Positions 34,497-42,811 are shown, counted from the stretch's first letter. The stretch: DNA of 64,000 nt from Flavobacterium crocinum (GCF_003122385.1 NZ_CP029255.1:3968001-4032000), one strand, 5' to 3'. Made by a program: numbers and translations. The notes: generated by a model from the letters alone, not told the origin.

Positions 34497-36594
34497 TTAA
34501 ATCCTTAAACTGATATTCTTTTTTCTTTAATACATAAGAAGCAGATTGATAAAAAGCAATCGTTTCATCAACTAAATCTTTATTTTCTGATTTTAAAGGA
34601 ATCTGATCGTAATAGATTTGAAATTCAGGTAAAACACTTTCTTTTTTATTCAATTTTAGTTGGAACTGTTTGATCTGTTGTTTTGGAGATAGAATAGTTA
34701 GAACATTATCTTTAATTAATCCCAAATCCTGATAAGTAGCAATAAGAGCTCTTGGCTGATAATCGGTTTTAAAAACGTCTTGTCCAAAGAATTTACTTTC
34801 GTAATCAAAATGCAGCAATCCGAATAAAGTTGGCATAATATCAATCTGTGACATTAATTGGTTGAATTTTTCAGGTTTAATGTCTGAAGAATAGATTAAA
34901 GCAGGAATTCTGTATTTGTCTAATGGAAGTTCCGTTTTTCCAGCGCTTGAAGCGCAGTGATCTGCCACAATTACAAAAACAGTATTTTTAAACCAAGGCT
35001 GTTTTTGGGCTTTAGCGAAAAACTGTTTAAGAGCGTAATCAGTATATTTTACACCACCGTCACGAGATTTAATATTTCCGGGAATATCAATTTTGTTGTT
35101 TGGATAAGTAAAAGGTCTGTGATTGCTAACTGTCATGATATGATTAAAGAAAGGCTTATTCTGCTTTGCTTCAGAATTCATGATTTTAATTGCCTTATTG
35201 TACATATCTTCATCGCAAACTCCCCATACATTCGAAAAAGTAATTTCGTTAGGTTCAAAACTCGATTTATCAATAATCTGATAGCCATTTCCAGAATAAA
35301 AATCCTGCATATTGTCAAAGAAAGCATCTCCACCGTACATGAATTTGACATTATAACCTTTTTTAAGAAAAACAGATCCTGTTGAGAATTTATTTTTATT
35401 GTCTTCTCTTTTCACTACACTTTCTCCGGCAGTTGGTGGCAAGCATAAAGTTACTGCTTCAAGACCACGAACAGTTCTGTTTCCTGCTGCGTAAGTATTG
35501 GTAAACAAAAGACTTTTTTGCGCTAAACTGTCTAAAAATGGCGTTATATTTTGTTTGTTTCCATACGCTTTCATGAAATCTGCACTTAGACTTTCAACTG
35601 TAATTAAAACTACATTTTTGTGCTTTTCTATTGAGTCATTGCTAACTTTTTGTAAAGTGTTTTGTCCTGAAATGGCTGGAATCTGCAATTTTAAAAGCGC
35701 AAAAGCTTTTTGATCCGGAATAGTTTTGTAGAATTTAAAATAATCCAGTTTATTATTCTGAAATGCCAGATAGAATTTATAAATTCCATTGGACTGCAGT
35801 TCATTAACAAAAATATTTTTTGAATTTTCTGTTTTGGCTAAACCCGGAACCGCAAACAGAGAGAAAACAAAAAATGTACAGTAAAGCGCAGTAATTTTTA
35901 GTTTTTGAGGAATGTTTGGTATTTCATCAATATAATTTCGTGAATATTTTATAATGAAGTAAGTAATCGTTCCAGTAATAATAAACAATACAGAAAATAT
36001 TGGAACAACAGGATAAGACTGCATAATGTTTCCTATTACTTCATTGGTATAGATCAGGTAATTAACAGCAATGAAATTGTATTTTACTCCAAATTCATTC
36101 CAAAAGAAAAACTCACTGATTGCATTTTGTAAAATCAATAAAACATATAAAAAAATCACAAAAGCAAAAAGCCAGAACCTAATTTTAGTTCTCTGTTTTG
36201 GCAGAAAAAGAAATAATGAAAATAAAAAAGTTTTAATAGAAACAAAAATTAATACGATTTTAGGTAAAGCACCACCATATTCATCAAAAATGCTTTTTCC
36301 AGACGCGATATAAATTAAAAGTGTAATAAAGCCTCCAAGAATAATATAACCATACGGCTTATTATATTTGGAATTAGAAATAAGAATAAGATATAGCCAC
36401 AAAAATGACGAAGCCAAAACAAATACAAAAAAATCTGAAATCAAACCTAAACTAAAGATTTTCAGACTTTCAGTAAATGTAAATGAACTTTGAGTAATAG
36501 GATGAAAAAGAAGTACTATTCTCAATACGAAACTTACAATAAAGTACAATAGGGCAAGATTGTAAAAAGGCGAAAGTTTTTTGTAAAAAGTCAT
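34453..36594 (-). CDS. LTA-synthase-like membrane sulfatase/phosphoethanolamine-transferase family protein
   Basis: A 713-residue protein with five or so N-terminal membrane helices (residues 15-225) and a large extracytoplasmic alkaline-phosphatase-fold domain: KNVVLITVESLSADFMKAYGN (metal site), NTYAAGNRTVRGLEAVTLC (nucleophile Thr), FNHIMTVSNHRPFTYP and VIVADHCAS (metal ligands). Gram-negative relatives transfer phospho-groups to glycans or lipids; a lipoteichoic acid role is not expected here. The final 14 residues (SLTARSAKLYAKVR) and stop are encoded by an interspersed repeat, so the native C-terminus has probably been replaced. Confidence 0.85.
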   Translation of the reverse strand: MTFYKKLSPFYNLALLYFIVSFVLRIVLLFHPITQSSFTFTESLKIFSLGLISDFFVFVLASSFLWLYLILISNSKYNKPYGYIILGGFITLLIYIASGKSIFDEYGGALPKIVLIFVSIKTFLFSLFLFLPKQRTKIRFWLFAFVIFLYVLLILQNAISEFFFWNEFGVKYNFIAVNYLIYTNEVIGNIMQSYPVVPIFSVLFIITGTITYFIIKYSRNYIDEIPNIPQKLKITALYCTFFVFSLFAVPGLAKTENSKNIFVNELQSNGIYKFYLAFQNNKLDYFKFYKTIPDQKAFALLKLQIPAISGQNTLQKVSNDSIEKHKNVVLITVESLSADFMKAYGNKQNITPFLDSLAQKSLLFTNTYAAGNRTVRGLEAVTLCLPPTAGESVVKREDNKNKFSTGSVFLKKGYNVKFMYGGDAFFDNMQDFYSGNGYQIIDKSSFEPNEITFSNVWGVCDEDMYNKAIKIMNSEAKQNKPFFNHIMTVSNHRPFTYPNNKIDIPGNIKSRDGGVKYTDYALKQFFAKAQKQPWFKNTVFVIVADHCASSAGKTELPLDKYRIPALIYSSDIKPEKFNQLMSQIDIMPTLFGLLHFDYESKFFGQDVFKTDYQPRALIATYQDLGLIKDNVLTILSPKQQIKQFQLKLNKKESVLPEFQIYYDQIPLKSENKDLVDETIAFYQSASYVLKKKEYQFKDLSLTARSAKLYAKVR

Positions 36595-36655
36595 TATAAA
36601 TATTTTTTTACAAAATTAGTTTCGATTCATTAACGTGAGATTAAGTTCGACTTTA

Positions 36656-36754
36656 ACCTTACTTAGCATTAACTTAAAGTTTGCTTAAGATATGAGTTTT
36701 CTTTATATCTTTATTCTAACAGTCTATCTGTGATTTTTAAAAAATATATCTTTG
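36656..36754 (+). promoter_or_regulatory. candidate promoter/operator region of the two-component operon
   Basis: TATCTTTG (36747-36754) fits the -7 element, 40 bases before the regulator ATG. Upstream, repeated TTAAG/CTTAA words (ATTAAGTTCGACTTTAA and TTAACTTAAAGTTTGCTTAAG, about 36650-36690) look like a possible binding array, for example for autoregulation. No clear -33 box is seen. Confidence 0.4.
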
Positions 36755-36794
36755 GTACATAAAAATGAATGCTAATCCTAATAAAATACGATAA

Positions 36795-37457
36795 ATGCAT
36801 ATTTTGATAGTTGAAGACGAACTAGGAATTGTTCAGTTTCTTAAGCAAGGTTTACAGGAAGAAGGTTACCAGGTAACTACAGCAAATGACGGATCTAAAG
36901 GTTTTGAACTAGTTCAGGAACAAAAATTTGATCTGATTTTATTAGACTGGATGCTTCCTAAAATAAACGGGCTTGATCTCTGTAAAGCAATTAGAGTTAA
37001 AGATCAAGCGACTCCAATCATTTTTTTAACCGCTAAAGACACTGTTCAGGAAACTATTGAAGGTCTGAAAGCAGGAGCAAATGATTATATAAAAAAGCCT
37101 TTTAGTTTTGAGGAATTGGTCGAACGTATAAAAGTTCATTTCAGAAACAAAAAACAAACTGAAATTTTAACGCTCGGAACCATTACTATTGATTTGTCAA
37201 AACATATTGTTTTAAAAGGAGAAGAGGAAATTTCGCTTACACAGAGAGAATTCGAATTGCTAACGTATTTGATTCAGCATAAAGGAAAAGTCTGCACACG
37301 AAATCAGATTTTAAGGGATGTTTGGGAGATAAACTTCGAATATGATACTGGTGTAATTGATGTTTTTATGAATGCTATTCGTAAAAAACTGAACCTTAAA
37401 ATCGAGGAAGATTATATTAAAACCATCCGTGGCATTGGATATATTGCCAATGATTAA
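36795..37457 (+). CDS. OmpR-family response regulator
   Basis: A 220-residue regulator: receiver with E7/D8, phospho-acceptor D51 (FDLILLDWMLPKINGL), T79 and K100/K101 (NDYIKKPFS), followed by an OmpR/PhoB winged-helix domain (ISLTQREFELLTYLIQHKGKVCTRNQILRDVWEINFEYDTGVIDVFMNAIRKKL). The C-terminus IKTIRGIGYIA is typical. It lies five bases before the kinase gene, so the two form a standard operon. Similar pairs in Bacteroidota often sense metals or envelope stress, but no target gene is adjacent to tell. Confidence 0.95.
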   Translation: MHILIVEDELGIVQFLKQGLQEEGYQVTTANDGSKGFELVQEQKFDLILLDWMLPKINGLDLCKAIRVKDQATPIIFLTAKDTVQETIEGLKAGANDYIKKPFSFEELVERIKVHFRNKKQTEILTLGTITIDLSKHIVLKGEEEISLTQREFELLTYLIQHKGKVCTRNQILRDVWEINFEYDTGVIDVFMNAIRKKLNLKIEEDYIKTIRGIGYIAND

Positions 37458-37462
37458 AAACA

Positions 37463-38863
37463 ATGACATCATTATCTTTTAAAAACAGAATTGCTCTAAA
37501 TTATATTCTAACAACCGGACTTTTGGTTTTGGTAGCTTTTTCGGCTATTTATTTTATTGTAAAGCTTACAGTCTACAACCATATTGATGAAAATTTAAAT
37601 ATCGAGATTCAGGATCATTTAAAGGAAATCAGGATGGAGAAGAAAAAAGTAATCTTTATGGATGTTGAAGAATGGGAGGAACGAGAGCATAATTCGGTTG
37701 ATGTGAATCCTGTTTTTGTTCAGTTTTTGGATTTGAACAAAAAAATAATTGAAAAATCTCCTAATTTGAAAAATGAAAAGCTGGTTTTTCATATTAAAAA
37801 GGAGGATTTTCATCCCTTTGATACTAAATTGTTAGGAAATAAAATTCGTCAGATTCAGGTTCCTCTTCATTTACAGGAGAAGAAAATTGGGTATTTGATT
37901 ATTGCTATGTCATTATCAGATTCTTCAAAAGTTTTGGAGAATTTGTTGGATACTTTAATGATAGCGTTTCCAATTATTTTATTGTTGCTGTTTTTTTTGG
38001 CTCGTTTTTTTGCCGGAAGAAGTATAAAACCAATAAATGAGATCATAAACACCTCAAAAATTATCACAAAAGATAACTTAAAAACAAGGATTGCGCTTCC
38101 AAAAACAAGAGATGAATTGTTTACACTTTCTAAAACAATCAATAATTTATTAAACCGAATTGAAGATGCCATAGAGCGTGAAAAACAATTCACTTCAGAC
38201 GCTTCTCATGAGTTGCGAACACCTTTAACCGTAATTAAAGGAACACTTGAAGTACTTATACGTAAACCAAGAGATAATAAGGAGTACGAGGAAAAAATAA
38301 ATTATTGTATTAATGAAGTGGATCATCTAAATTCTTTGGTCGATCAACTATTAATGATGGCTCGTTTTGAGAATCAAAAACAGAATATTCGTCAGGAAAA
38401 TGTTTATTTGAATGCGATCGTTTTGGATGTATTGACTTTGAATTCAGAGAAAATAAAAACCAAAAAACTAAATGTCATTTTAGATGCTACAGAAGAATTT
38501 AATATTTATTCTGATAATTATTTGATCGTTACTATTCTTCGAAATATTATTTCAAATGCAATAAAATATTCAAAAGACCAAACTGAAGTCAAGATTTCAT
38601 TGTCTAGAGAGAACAATAAAATTAATTGTGTTGTTTTAGATCAGGGAATTGGGATTGCAAAAGAGGATTTAGAATCTATTTTGAATCCGTTTTTTAGGTC
38701 AGATTCCTTAAATCATTCCGAAATAAAAGGAACAGGACTTGGATTGTTTATTGTAAAACGTATGACAGACTTGCTTCAGGTTAAATTTAAAATAGAAAGT
38801 GAAATAGGCAAAGGAACCAAAGTTTTACTGGTTTTTAATGAGTTTGATAATTCGTTAAAGTAA
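37463..38863 (+). CDS. HAMP-domain sensor histidine kinase
   Basis: A 466-residue kinase. Membrane helices are at about 13-34 and 165-182, enclosing a periplasmic sensor of about 130 residues that is rich in charged residues. HAMP follows (RSIKPINEIINTSKIIT), then the H-box FTSDASHELRTPLTVIKG with H249. N and G boxes are ISNAIKYSKD, DQGIGIAKED and GTGLGLFIVKRM. It is the partner of the regulator at 36795. The signal is unknown: the sensor region has no domain that I recognise. Confidence 0.94.
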   Translation: MTSLSFKNRIALNYILTTGLLVLVAFSAIYFIVKLTVYNHIDENLNIEIQDHLKEIRMEKKKVIFMDVEEWEEREHNSVDVNPVFVQFLDLNKKIIEKSPNLKNEKLVFHIKKEDFHPFDTKLLGNKIRQIQVPLHLQEKKIGYLIIAMSLSDSSKVLENLLDTLMIAFPIILLLLFFLARFFAGRSIKPINEIINTSKIITKDNLKTRIALPKTRDELFTLSKTINNLLNRIEDAIEREKQFTSDASHELRTPLTVIKGTLEVLIRKPRDNKEYEEKINYCINEVDHLNSLVDQLLMMARFENQKQNIRQENVYLNAIVLDVLTLNSEKIKTKKLNVILDATEEFNIYSDNYLIVTILRNIISNAIKYSKDQTEVKISLSRENNKINCVVLDQGIGIAKEDLESILNPFFRSDSLNHSEIKGTGLGLFIVKRMTDLLQVKFKIESEIGKGTKVLLVFNEFDNSLK

Positions 38864-38936
38864 TTTAAAAATTAGTAAGCATATAGCAGTCTGAAATGTT
38901 TTTTAACAATAAACTATCGTTAAGTTAAAATAAAAA

Positions 38937-38968
38937 TTGCTTTTTAATGAATTTATCTATTATATTTG
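38937..38968 (+). promoter_or_regulatory. promoter of the his operon
   Basis: TATATTTG (38961-38968) matches the -7 consensus and TTG (38937-38939) stands 21 bases upstream as a -33 element. Transcription would begin around 38974, giving a leader of about 200 bases that contains hisL and the attenuator before hisG. Confidence 0.75.
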
Positions 38969-39003
38969 CAACCGAATCAAAGAAGTAAAAAACAAAACAA
39001 ATC

Positions 39004-39063
39004 ATGATTTCAATTCAATTACATCATCATCATTTACATTATTGCTCTCAAGCGATGTGTTAA
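39004..39063 (+). CDS. hisL: his operon leader peptide
   Basis: A 19-codon frame starts at the ATG at 39004 and ends at TAA 39061-39063: MISIQLHHHHLHYCSQAMC. Five of 19 residues are histidine, with four consecutive CAT codons and a fifth two codons on. It lies between the his promoter and a strong terminator hairpin upstream of hisG. By analogy with enterobacterial his attenuation, a ribosome stalled at the His codons when charged tRNA-His is scarce would favour an alternative fold and read-through into the structural genes. ATTTACAT inside the frame (39032-39039) is complementary to ATGTAAAT just after it (39072-39079), a candidate competing stem. The function is inference from architecture. 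Confidence 0.9.
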   Translation: MISIQLHHHHLHYCSQAMC

Positions 39064-39091
39064 TGGTATGCATGTAAATCATCATATTTTA

Positions 39092-39124
39092 AAACCCGTT
39101 TGAGTACATCAAACGGGTTTTTTA
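39092..39124 (+). terminator. his attenuator terminator
   Basis: AAACCCGTTT (39092-39101) pairs perfectly with AAACGGGTTT (39111-39120) around a 9-base loop, followed by T residues. It is 28 bases after the hisL stop and 54 bases before hisG, where a constitutive terminator would make no sense; this supports attenuation. Confidence 0.9.
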
Positions 39125-39177
39125 ATTCTAACTCTCTTTGTACTCAAACTATAAACCCAAAACAAACAACTAAAAAA

Positions 39178-40035
39178 ATGAGTACTTTAAAAATTGCAAT
39201 TCAAAAATCAGGTCGTTTAAACGAAGACAGTATCCAAATCTTAAAAGACTGCGGAATCTCAATCAACAACGGAATTGACCAGTTAAAAGCAGAAGCTTCC
39301 AATTTTCCTCTTGAAGTTTTATATTTAAGAAATTCAGATATTCCGCAATATTTAATTGATGGAGTAGTAGATTTAGCTATTGTTGGCGACAATCTTTTAG
39401 TAGAAAAAGGAAAAGGAATTGAAGTAGTTCAAAAACTGGGCTTTTCTAAATGTAAGGTTTCGGTAGCAGTTCCTAAAACATTTGAATACAATTCTGTACA
39501 AGATTTAGCAGGTTTAAGAATTGCAACATCTTATCCGAATACAGTTAACGAATATTTTAGTAAATTCGGTTTAACTGTAGATATTCACCAAATTTCAGGT
39601 TCTGTGGAAATTGCACCAAATATTGGTCTTGCAGACGCGATTGTAGATATTGTTTCAAGTGGCAGTACTTTGTTTAAAAACAATTTAAAAGAAGTTGAAG
39701 TTATCTTAAAAAGTGAAGCGGTTTTAGCTGTTTCTCCAAAAGTTTCTCCGGAAATCCAAAAACACATTGATACTTTGAAATTCAGAATTCAGGCGGTTTT
39801 AAGAGCAAGAAATTCTAAATATATTTTGATGAACGTTCCTAATGATAAAATCGATGCAGTTGGAAAAATTCTTCCGGTTTTAAGAAGTTTAACGGTTCTT
39901 CCTTTGGCACAAGAAGGTTGGAGCAGTGTTCACTCTGTAATCGATAAAGATACCTTTTGGGATGTAATAGATCAATTGAAAGAAGTAGGAGCAGAAGGAA
40001 TTTTAGTTTGTCCAATTGAGAAAATGGTACTATAA
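39178..40035 (+). CDS. hisG: ATP phosphoribosyltransferase
   Basis: HisG joins ATP and PRPP in the first, committed step of histidine synthesis. The start is ATG 39178 (MSTLKIAIQKSGRLNEDS), giving 285 residues, the long HisG form with its own C-terminal regulatory (ACT-like) domain. Conserved parts are DLAIVGDNLLVEKG, GLRIATSYPNTVNEYF and GLADAIVDIVSSGSTLFKNNL; the C-terminal domain ends WDVIDQLKEVGAEGILVCPIEKMV. An in-frame start at 39100 falls inside the attenuator stem and is rejected. Being the long form, the enzyme is probably also feedback-inhibited by histidine, in addition to operon attenuation. Confidence 0.97.
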   Translation: MSTLKIAIQKSGRLNEDSIQILKDCGISINNGIDQLKAEASNFPLEVLYLRNSDIPQYLIDGVVDLAIVGDNLLVEKGKGIEVVQKLGFSKCKVSVAVPKTFEYNSVQDLAGLRIATSYPNTVNEYFSKFGLTVDIHQISGSVEIAPNIGLADAIVDIVSSGSTLFKNNLKEVEVILKSEAVLAVSPKVSPEIQKHIDTLKFRIQAVLRARNSKYILMNVPNDKIDAVGKILPVLRSLTVLPLAQEGWSSVHSVIDKDTFWDVIDQLKEVGAEGILVCPIEKMVL

Positions 40036-40042
40036 ACAAAAG

Positions 40043-40198
40043 AAATTCCAATTATAAAAATCCAAATTCCAAAATCAAATTTTAGGCAACAGCTTTGCGA
40101 ACTTTTTTAGACAAAGCAAATAAAAAAAACCTTGCGCACTTTGCGGTATAAATTTTAGGCAAAGAATTGGAATTTGAGATTTTAAAAAATTGGAATTT
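40043..40198. repeat. nested inverted repeats between hisG and hisD
   Basis: Outer arms: AATTCCAATT...TCCAAATTCC (from 40043) against GAATTGGAATTTG...AATTGGAATT (to 40198). Inserted inside is another element (about 40083-40160) with GCTTTGCGAAC and CCTTGCGCACTTTGCGG, the CTTTGCG family. One palindrome family therefore sits within another. Confidence 0.75.
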
Positions 40199-40211
40199 AA
40201 TATAAAATATT

Positions 40212-41510
40212 ATGAATAAAATCAACAATCCAAAACCAGAAACCTGGTCAGATATATTAAAAAGACCAACGCAGACCATTGACGATATTGAGGTTACGGT
40301 AAAAGAAATCTTCAGAGAAGTTCAGAAAAAAGGAGATGAAGCTGTAGCAAAATACACTTCAATTTTTGACGGAATTTCATTAGAGAATTACGAAGTAACT
40401 TCAGAAGAAATTTCAGAAGCAGTTAATTTGATTCCAAGTGAATTAAAAGAAGCAATTGAATTAGCTAAAAACAATATCTATAAATTTCACAAAGCTCAGA
40501 AAACCGATAGAGTTGAAGTTGAAACTATCGAAGGCGTAAATTGCTGGCAGGAAAAAAGACCAATTCAAAAAATTGGTTTATACATTCCAGGCGGAACAGC
40601 TCCTTTGTTTTCAACAGTTTTGATGCTGGCAGTTCCTGCAGAAATTGCAGGTTGTAAAGAAATCGTATTGTGTTCTCCTCCTGATAAAAAAGGAAAAATT
40701 AATCCTGCAATTCTATACGCTGCGAATTTATGCGGCGTTACTAAAATCCTAAAAGTAGGCGGAATTCAGGCTATTGCCGGAATGACGTTTGGAACGCAAT
40801 GCATTCCTAAAGTATATAAAATCTTTGGCCCAGGGAATCAGTTTGTGACTGTTGCAAAACAATTAGCAACTCAGTTTGGCGTTGCAATCGATATGCCGGC
40901 TGGACCATCAGAGTTGTTGATTGTGGCTGATGATACTGCAGTTCCAGCTTTTGTAGCTTCAGATTTATTATCTCAGGCAGAACACGGAACAGATAGTCAG
41001 GTAATATTAGTTTCGACTTCAAAAAAACTGATTGATGAAGTCGAAAAAGAAGTTCAATCACAGTTAGAAGTATTGCCTAGAAAAGCCATTGCTGAAAAAG
41101 CAATAGAGAATTCGAAATTAATTTATGTTGAAAACGATCAGACTGCTTTGGATTTAATCAATGAATACGGGCCAGAACACTTTATTATCTGTTCAGAATA
41201 CGATGATTTCTACTGCAATGGAATCGTAAATGCGGGCTCTGTTTTTATTGGAAATTACACGCCGGAAAGCGCTGGAGATTACGCTTCAGGAACCAATCAT
41301 ACGCTTCCAACAAACGGTTATGCTAAAAATTACAGTGGTGTAAATCTGGATAGTTTTATGAAATCGATGACATTCCAGAAAATATCGGAGAAAGGAATTC
41401 AAAATATTGGAAAAGCCATTGAAGCTATGGCTGAAGCCGAAGGATTACAAGCGCATAAAAACGCTGTGACATTACGCCTGCAGTCCTGCGAGGTTTCCAA
41501 AACCTCGTAG
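40212..41510 (+). CDS. hisD: histidinol dehydrogenase
   Basis: HisD carries out the last two oxidations, from histidinol to histidine. The 432-residue protein has the family blocks RPIQKIGLYIPGGTAPLFSTVLM, KVGGIQAIAGMTFGT, FGPGNQFVTVAKQ, DMPAGPSELLIVAD, SQAEHGTDSQVILV, GPEHFII and GNYTPESAGDYASGTNHTLPT; the zinc-site Gln and His residues are within them. The usual end is near KNAVTLRL. Here the last nine residues (QSCEVSKTS) and the stop are read from a palindromic repeat (41485-41511), a likely replaced C-terminus. Activity is probably intact, since all core motifs are present. Confidence 0.97.
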   Translation: MNKINNPKPETWSDILKRPTQTIDDIEVTVKEIFREVQKKGDEAVAKYTSIFDGISLENYEVTSEEISEAVNLIPSELKEAIELAKNNIYKFHKAQKTDRVEVETIEGVNCWQEKRPIQKIGLYIPGGTAPLFSTVLMLAVPAEIAGCKEIVLCSPPDKKGKINPAILYAANLCGVTKILKVGGIQAIAGMTFGTQCIPKVYKIFGPGNQFVTVAKQLATQFGVAIDMPAGPSELLIVADDTAVPAFVASDLLSQAEHGTDSQVILVSTSKKLIDEVEKEVQSQLEVLPRKAIAEKAIENSKLIYVENDQTALDLINEYGPEHFIICSEYDDFYCNGIVNAGSVFIGNYTPESAGDYASGTNHTLPTNGYAKNYSGVNLDSFMKSMTFQKISEKGIQNIGKAIEAMAEAEGLQAHKNAVTLRLQSCEVSKTS

Positions 41511-41577
41511 GTCTAAATAGATTTCCGATTTAGAAGCTTAATAAATAATGCCTACAAGGATTTAGAAACCTTGCAGG
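41485..41577. repeat. paired 27-base palindromes spanning the hisD stop and the hisD-hisC gap
   Basis: Palindrome 1 (41485-41511) begins CCTGCGAGGTTT and ends AAAACCTCGTAGG; the hisD stop TAG (41508-41510) is within it. Palindrome 2 (41551-41577) begins CCTACAAGGATTT and ends AAACCTTGCAGG and is the same family in the opposite sense. Between them TCTAAAT and ATTTAGA form a further inner stem. The whole could fold as a long hairpin. Confidence 0.85.
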
Positions 41578-41592
41578 AATAAAGAAAATAAA

Positions 41593-42642
41593 ATGAGTAC
41601 GTTCGATATAAATACAATAACAAGAGAAAACGTAAAATCCTTAAAACCTTATTCTTCCGCGAGAGATGAGTTTGAAGATTTTGATACAGCTGATATGATT
41701 TTTTTGGATGCCAATGAAAATCCGTATCAAAATGGGGTAAATCGCTATCCGGATCCACAGCAGAATTCGGTTAAAGCGATTTTAGCTAAAAATAATAACA
41801 CCAAACAAAGTCAGATTTTGTTAGGAAACGGAAGCGATGAAGTTTTAGATTTACTTTTCAGAGCTTTCTGTGAACCTAAAAAAGACAATATTATTTCGTT
41901 ACCGCCTACTTATGGAATGTATGGTGTTTTGGCGAATATCAATGCAGTAGAAAATAGAGAAATTCTTTTAACTACAGATTTCCAGCCACAAGTTGAAAAG
42001 ATTTTAGAAGCAGTTGATGAAAATACGAAAATCATTTTTTTGTGTTCTCCAAACAATCCAACAGGAAATTCATTTTCAGATGAAAGTGTGGTAAAATTAC
42101 TTCAAAACTTTAAAGGTTTGGTGGTAATTGATGAAGCTTATATTGACTTTTCAGATAAAGAAAGTTGGTTGACAGAAATTGATGAATATCCAAATTTAGT
42201 CATTACACAGACACTTTCAAAAGCCTATGGTTTGGCTGGAATTCGTTTAGGAATTTGTTATGCTTCTGAAGAAGTAATTTCAATTCTGAATAAAATTAAA
42301 CCGCCTTATAACGTAAACGAACTGACACAACAAAGGGCTAAAGAACGTTTAAAAGATTCGGATAAAATAAAACAGGAAATAGCTTCTATTATAAAACAAA
42401 GAGAAGATTTAATTAAAGTTTTACTTGACGTGAATTTTGTTGAGAAAATCTATCCGACAGAAGCCAATTTTGTTTTGGTAAAAGTAGATGATGCTAACAA
42501 AAGATACGATCAGTTAATCGAAAAAGGCATTGTAATTCGCAACAGAACCACACAGCCTTTATGCGAAAATTGTCTTCGTTTCACAATTGGAACAGAAGAA
42601 GAAAATGCTGTTTTAATAAAAGAATTGAAGTTGTTAAACTAA
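41593..42642 (+). CDS. hisC: histidinol-phosphate aminotransferase
   Basis: This PLP-dependent aminotransferase makes histidinol phosphate from imidazole-acetol phosphate and glutamate. The 349-residue protein has LKPYSSARDEFE and LDANENPY at the N-terminus, the phosphate-binding LGNGSDEVLDLLFRAF, CSPNNPTGN, VIDEAYIDFS and the PLP lysine in TLSKAYGLAGIRLG. Near the end, TQPLCENCLRFTIGTEEEN is typical of HisC. It follows hisD after a repeat-filled gap. Confidence 0.97.
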   Translation: MSTFDINTITRENVKSLKPYSSARDEFEDFDTADMIFLDANENPYQNGVNRYPDPQQNSVKAILAKNNNTKQSQILLGNGSDEVLDLLFRAFCEPKKDNIISLPPTYGMYGVLANINAVENREILLTTDFQPQVEKILEAVDENTKIIFLCSPNNPTGNSFSDESVVKLLQNFKGLVVIDEAYIDFSDKESWLTEIDEYPNLVITQTLSKAYGLAGIRLGICYASEEVISILNKIKPPYNVNELTQQRAKERLKDSDKIKQEIASIIKQREDLIKVLLDVNFVEKIYPTEANFVLVKVDDANKRYDQLIEKGIVIRNRTTQPLCENCLRFTIGTEEENAVLIKELKLLN

Positions 42643-42652
42643 AAAATATTTA

Positions 42653-42799
42653 GTCGCAGATTATACAGATTAAAATGATTTTTCTGTCGCCACGAATTTC
42701 ACAAATTAGCACGAATTAAATTAGTGGAAATTCGTGTAATTCGTGGCAAAGAATAAACTCAACAGAAGAAAATCCTTTAAATCTGAGTAATCTGTGGCA
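42653..42799. repeat. nested inverted repeats between hisC and hisB
   Basis: Outer arms: GTCGCAGATTATACAGATTA (from 42653) against TTTAAATCTGAGTAATCTGT then GGC (to about 42799). Inner element (42689-42747): GCCACGAATTTCAC... against ...GTGTAATTCGTGGC, the family also present at 2199-2289. The inner element looks inserted into the loop of the outer one. Confidence 0.85.
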
Positions 42800-42811
42800 A
42801 AAAAATAAATT

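Noticed and set aside
34957..36313. Several plus-strand open frames opposite the sulfatase gene
   Set aside because: They are antisense to a clearly coding frame with conserved motifs and show low-complexity composition.
34453..36594. True lipoteichoic acid synthase
   Set aside because: The organism type is Gram-negative and lacks LTA; only the fold family can be claimed.
39022..39034. CAT microsatellite
   Set aside because: The four CAT units are in frame in a leader peptide with promoter and terminator on either side, so a His codon run is the better reading.
39100..39177. N-terminal extension of HisG (MSTSNGFF...)
   Set aside because: It starts inside the attenuator stem and has no homology to HisG; ATG 39178 gives the normal N-terminus.
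41485..41577. Intrinsic terminator between hisD and hisC
   Set aside because: Strong palindromes but no T-run, and downstream his genes would be cut off; treated as interspersed repeats.
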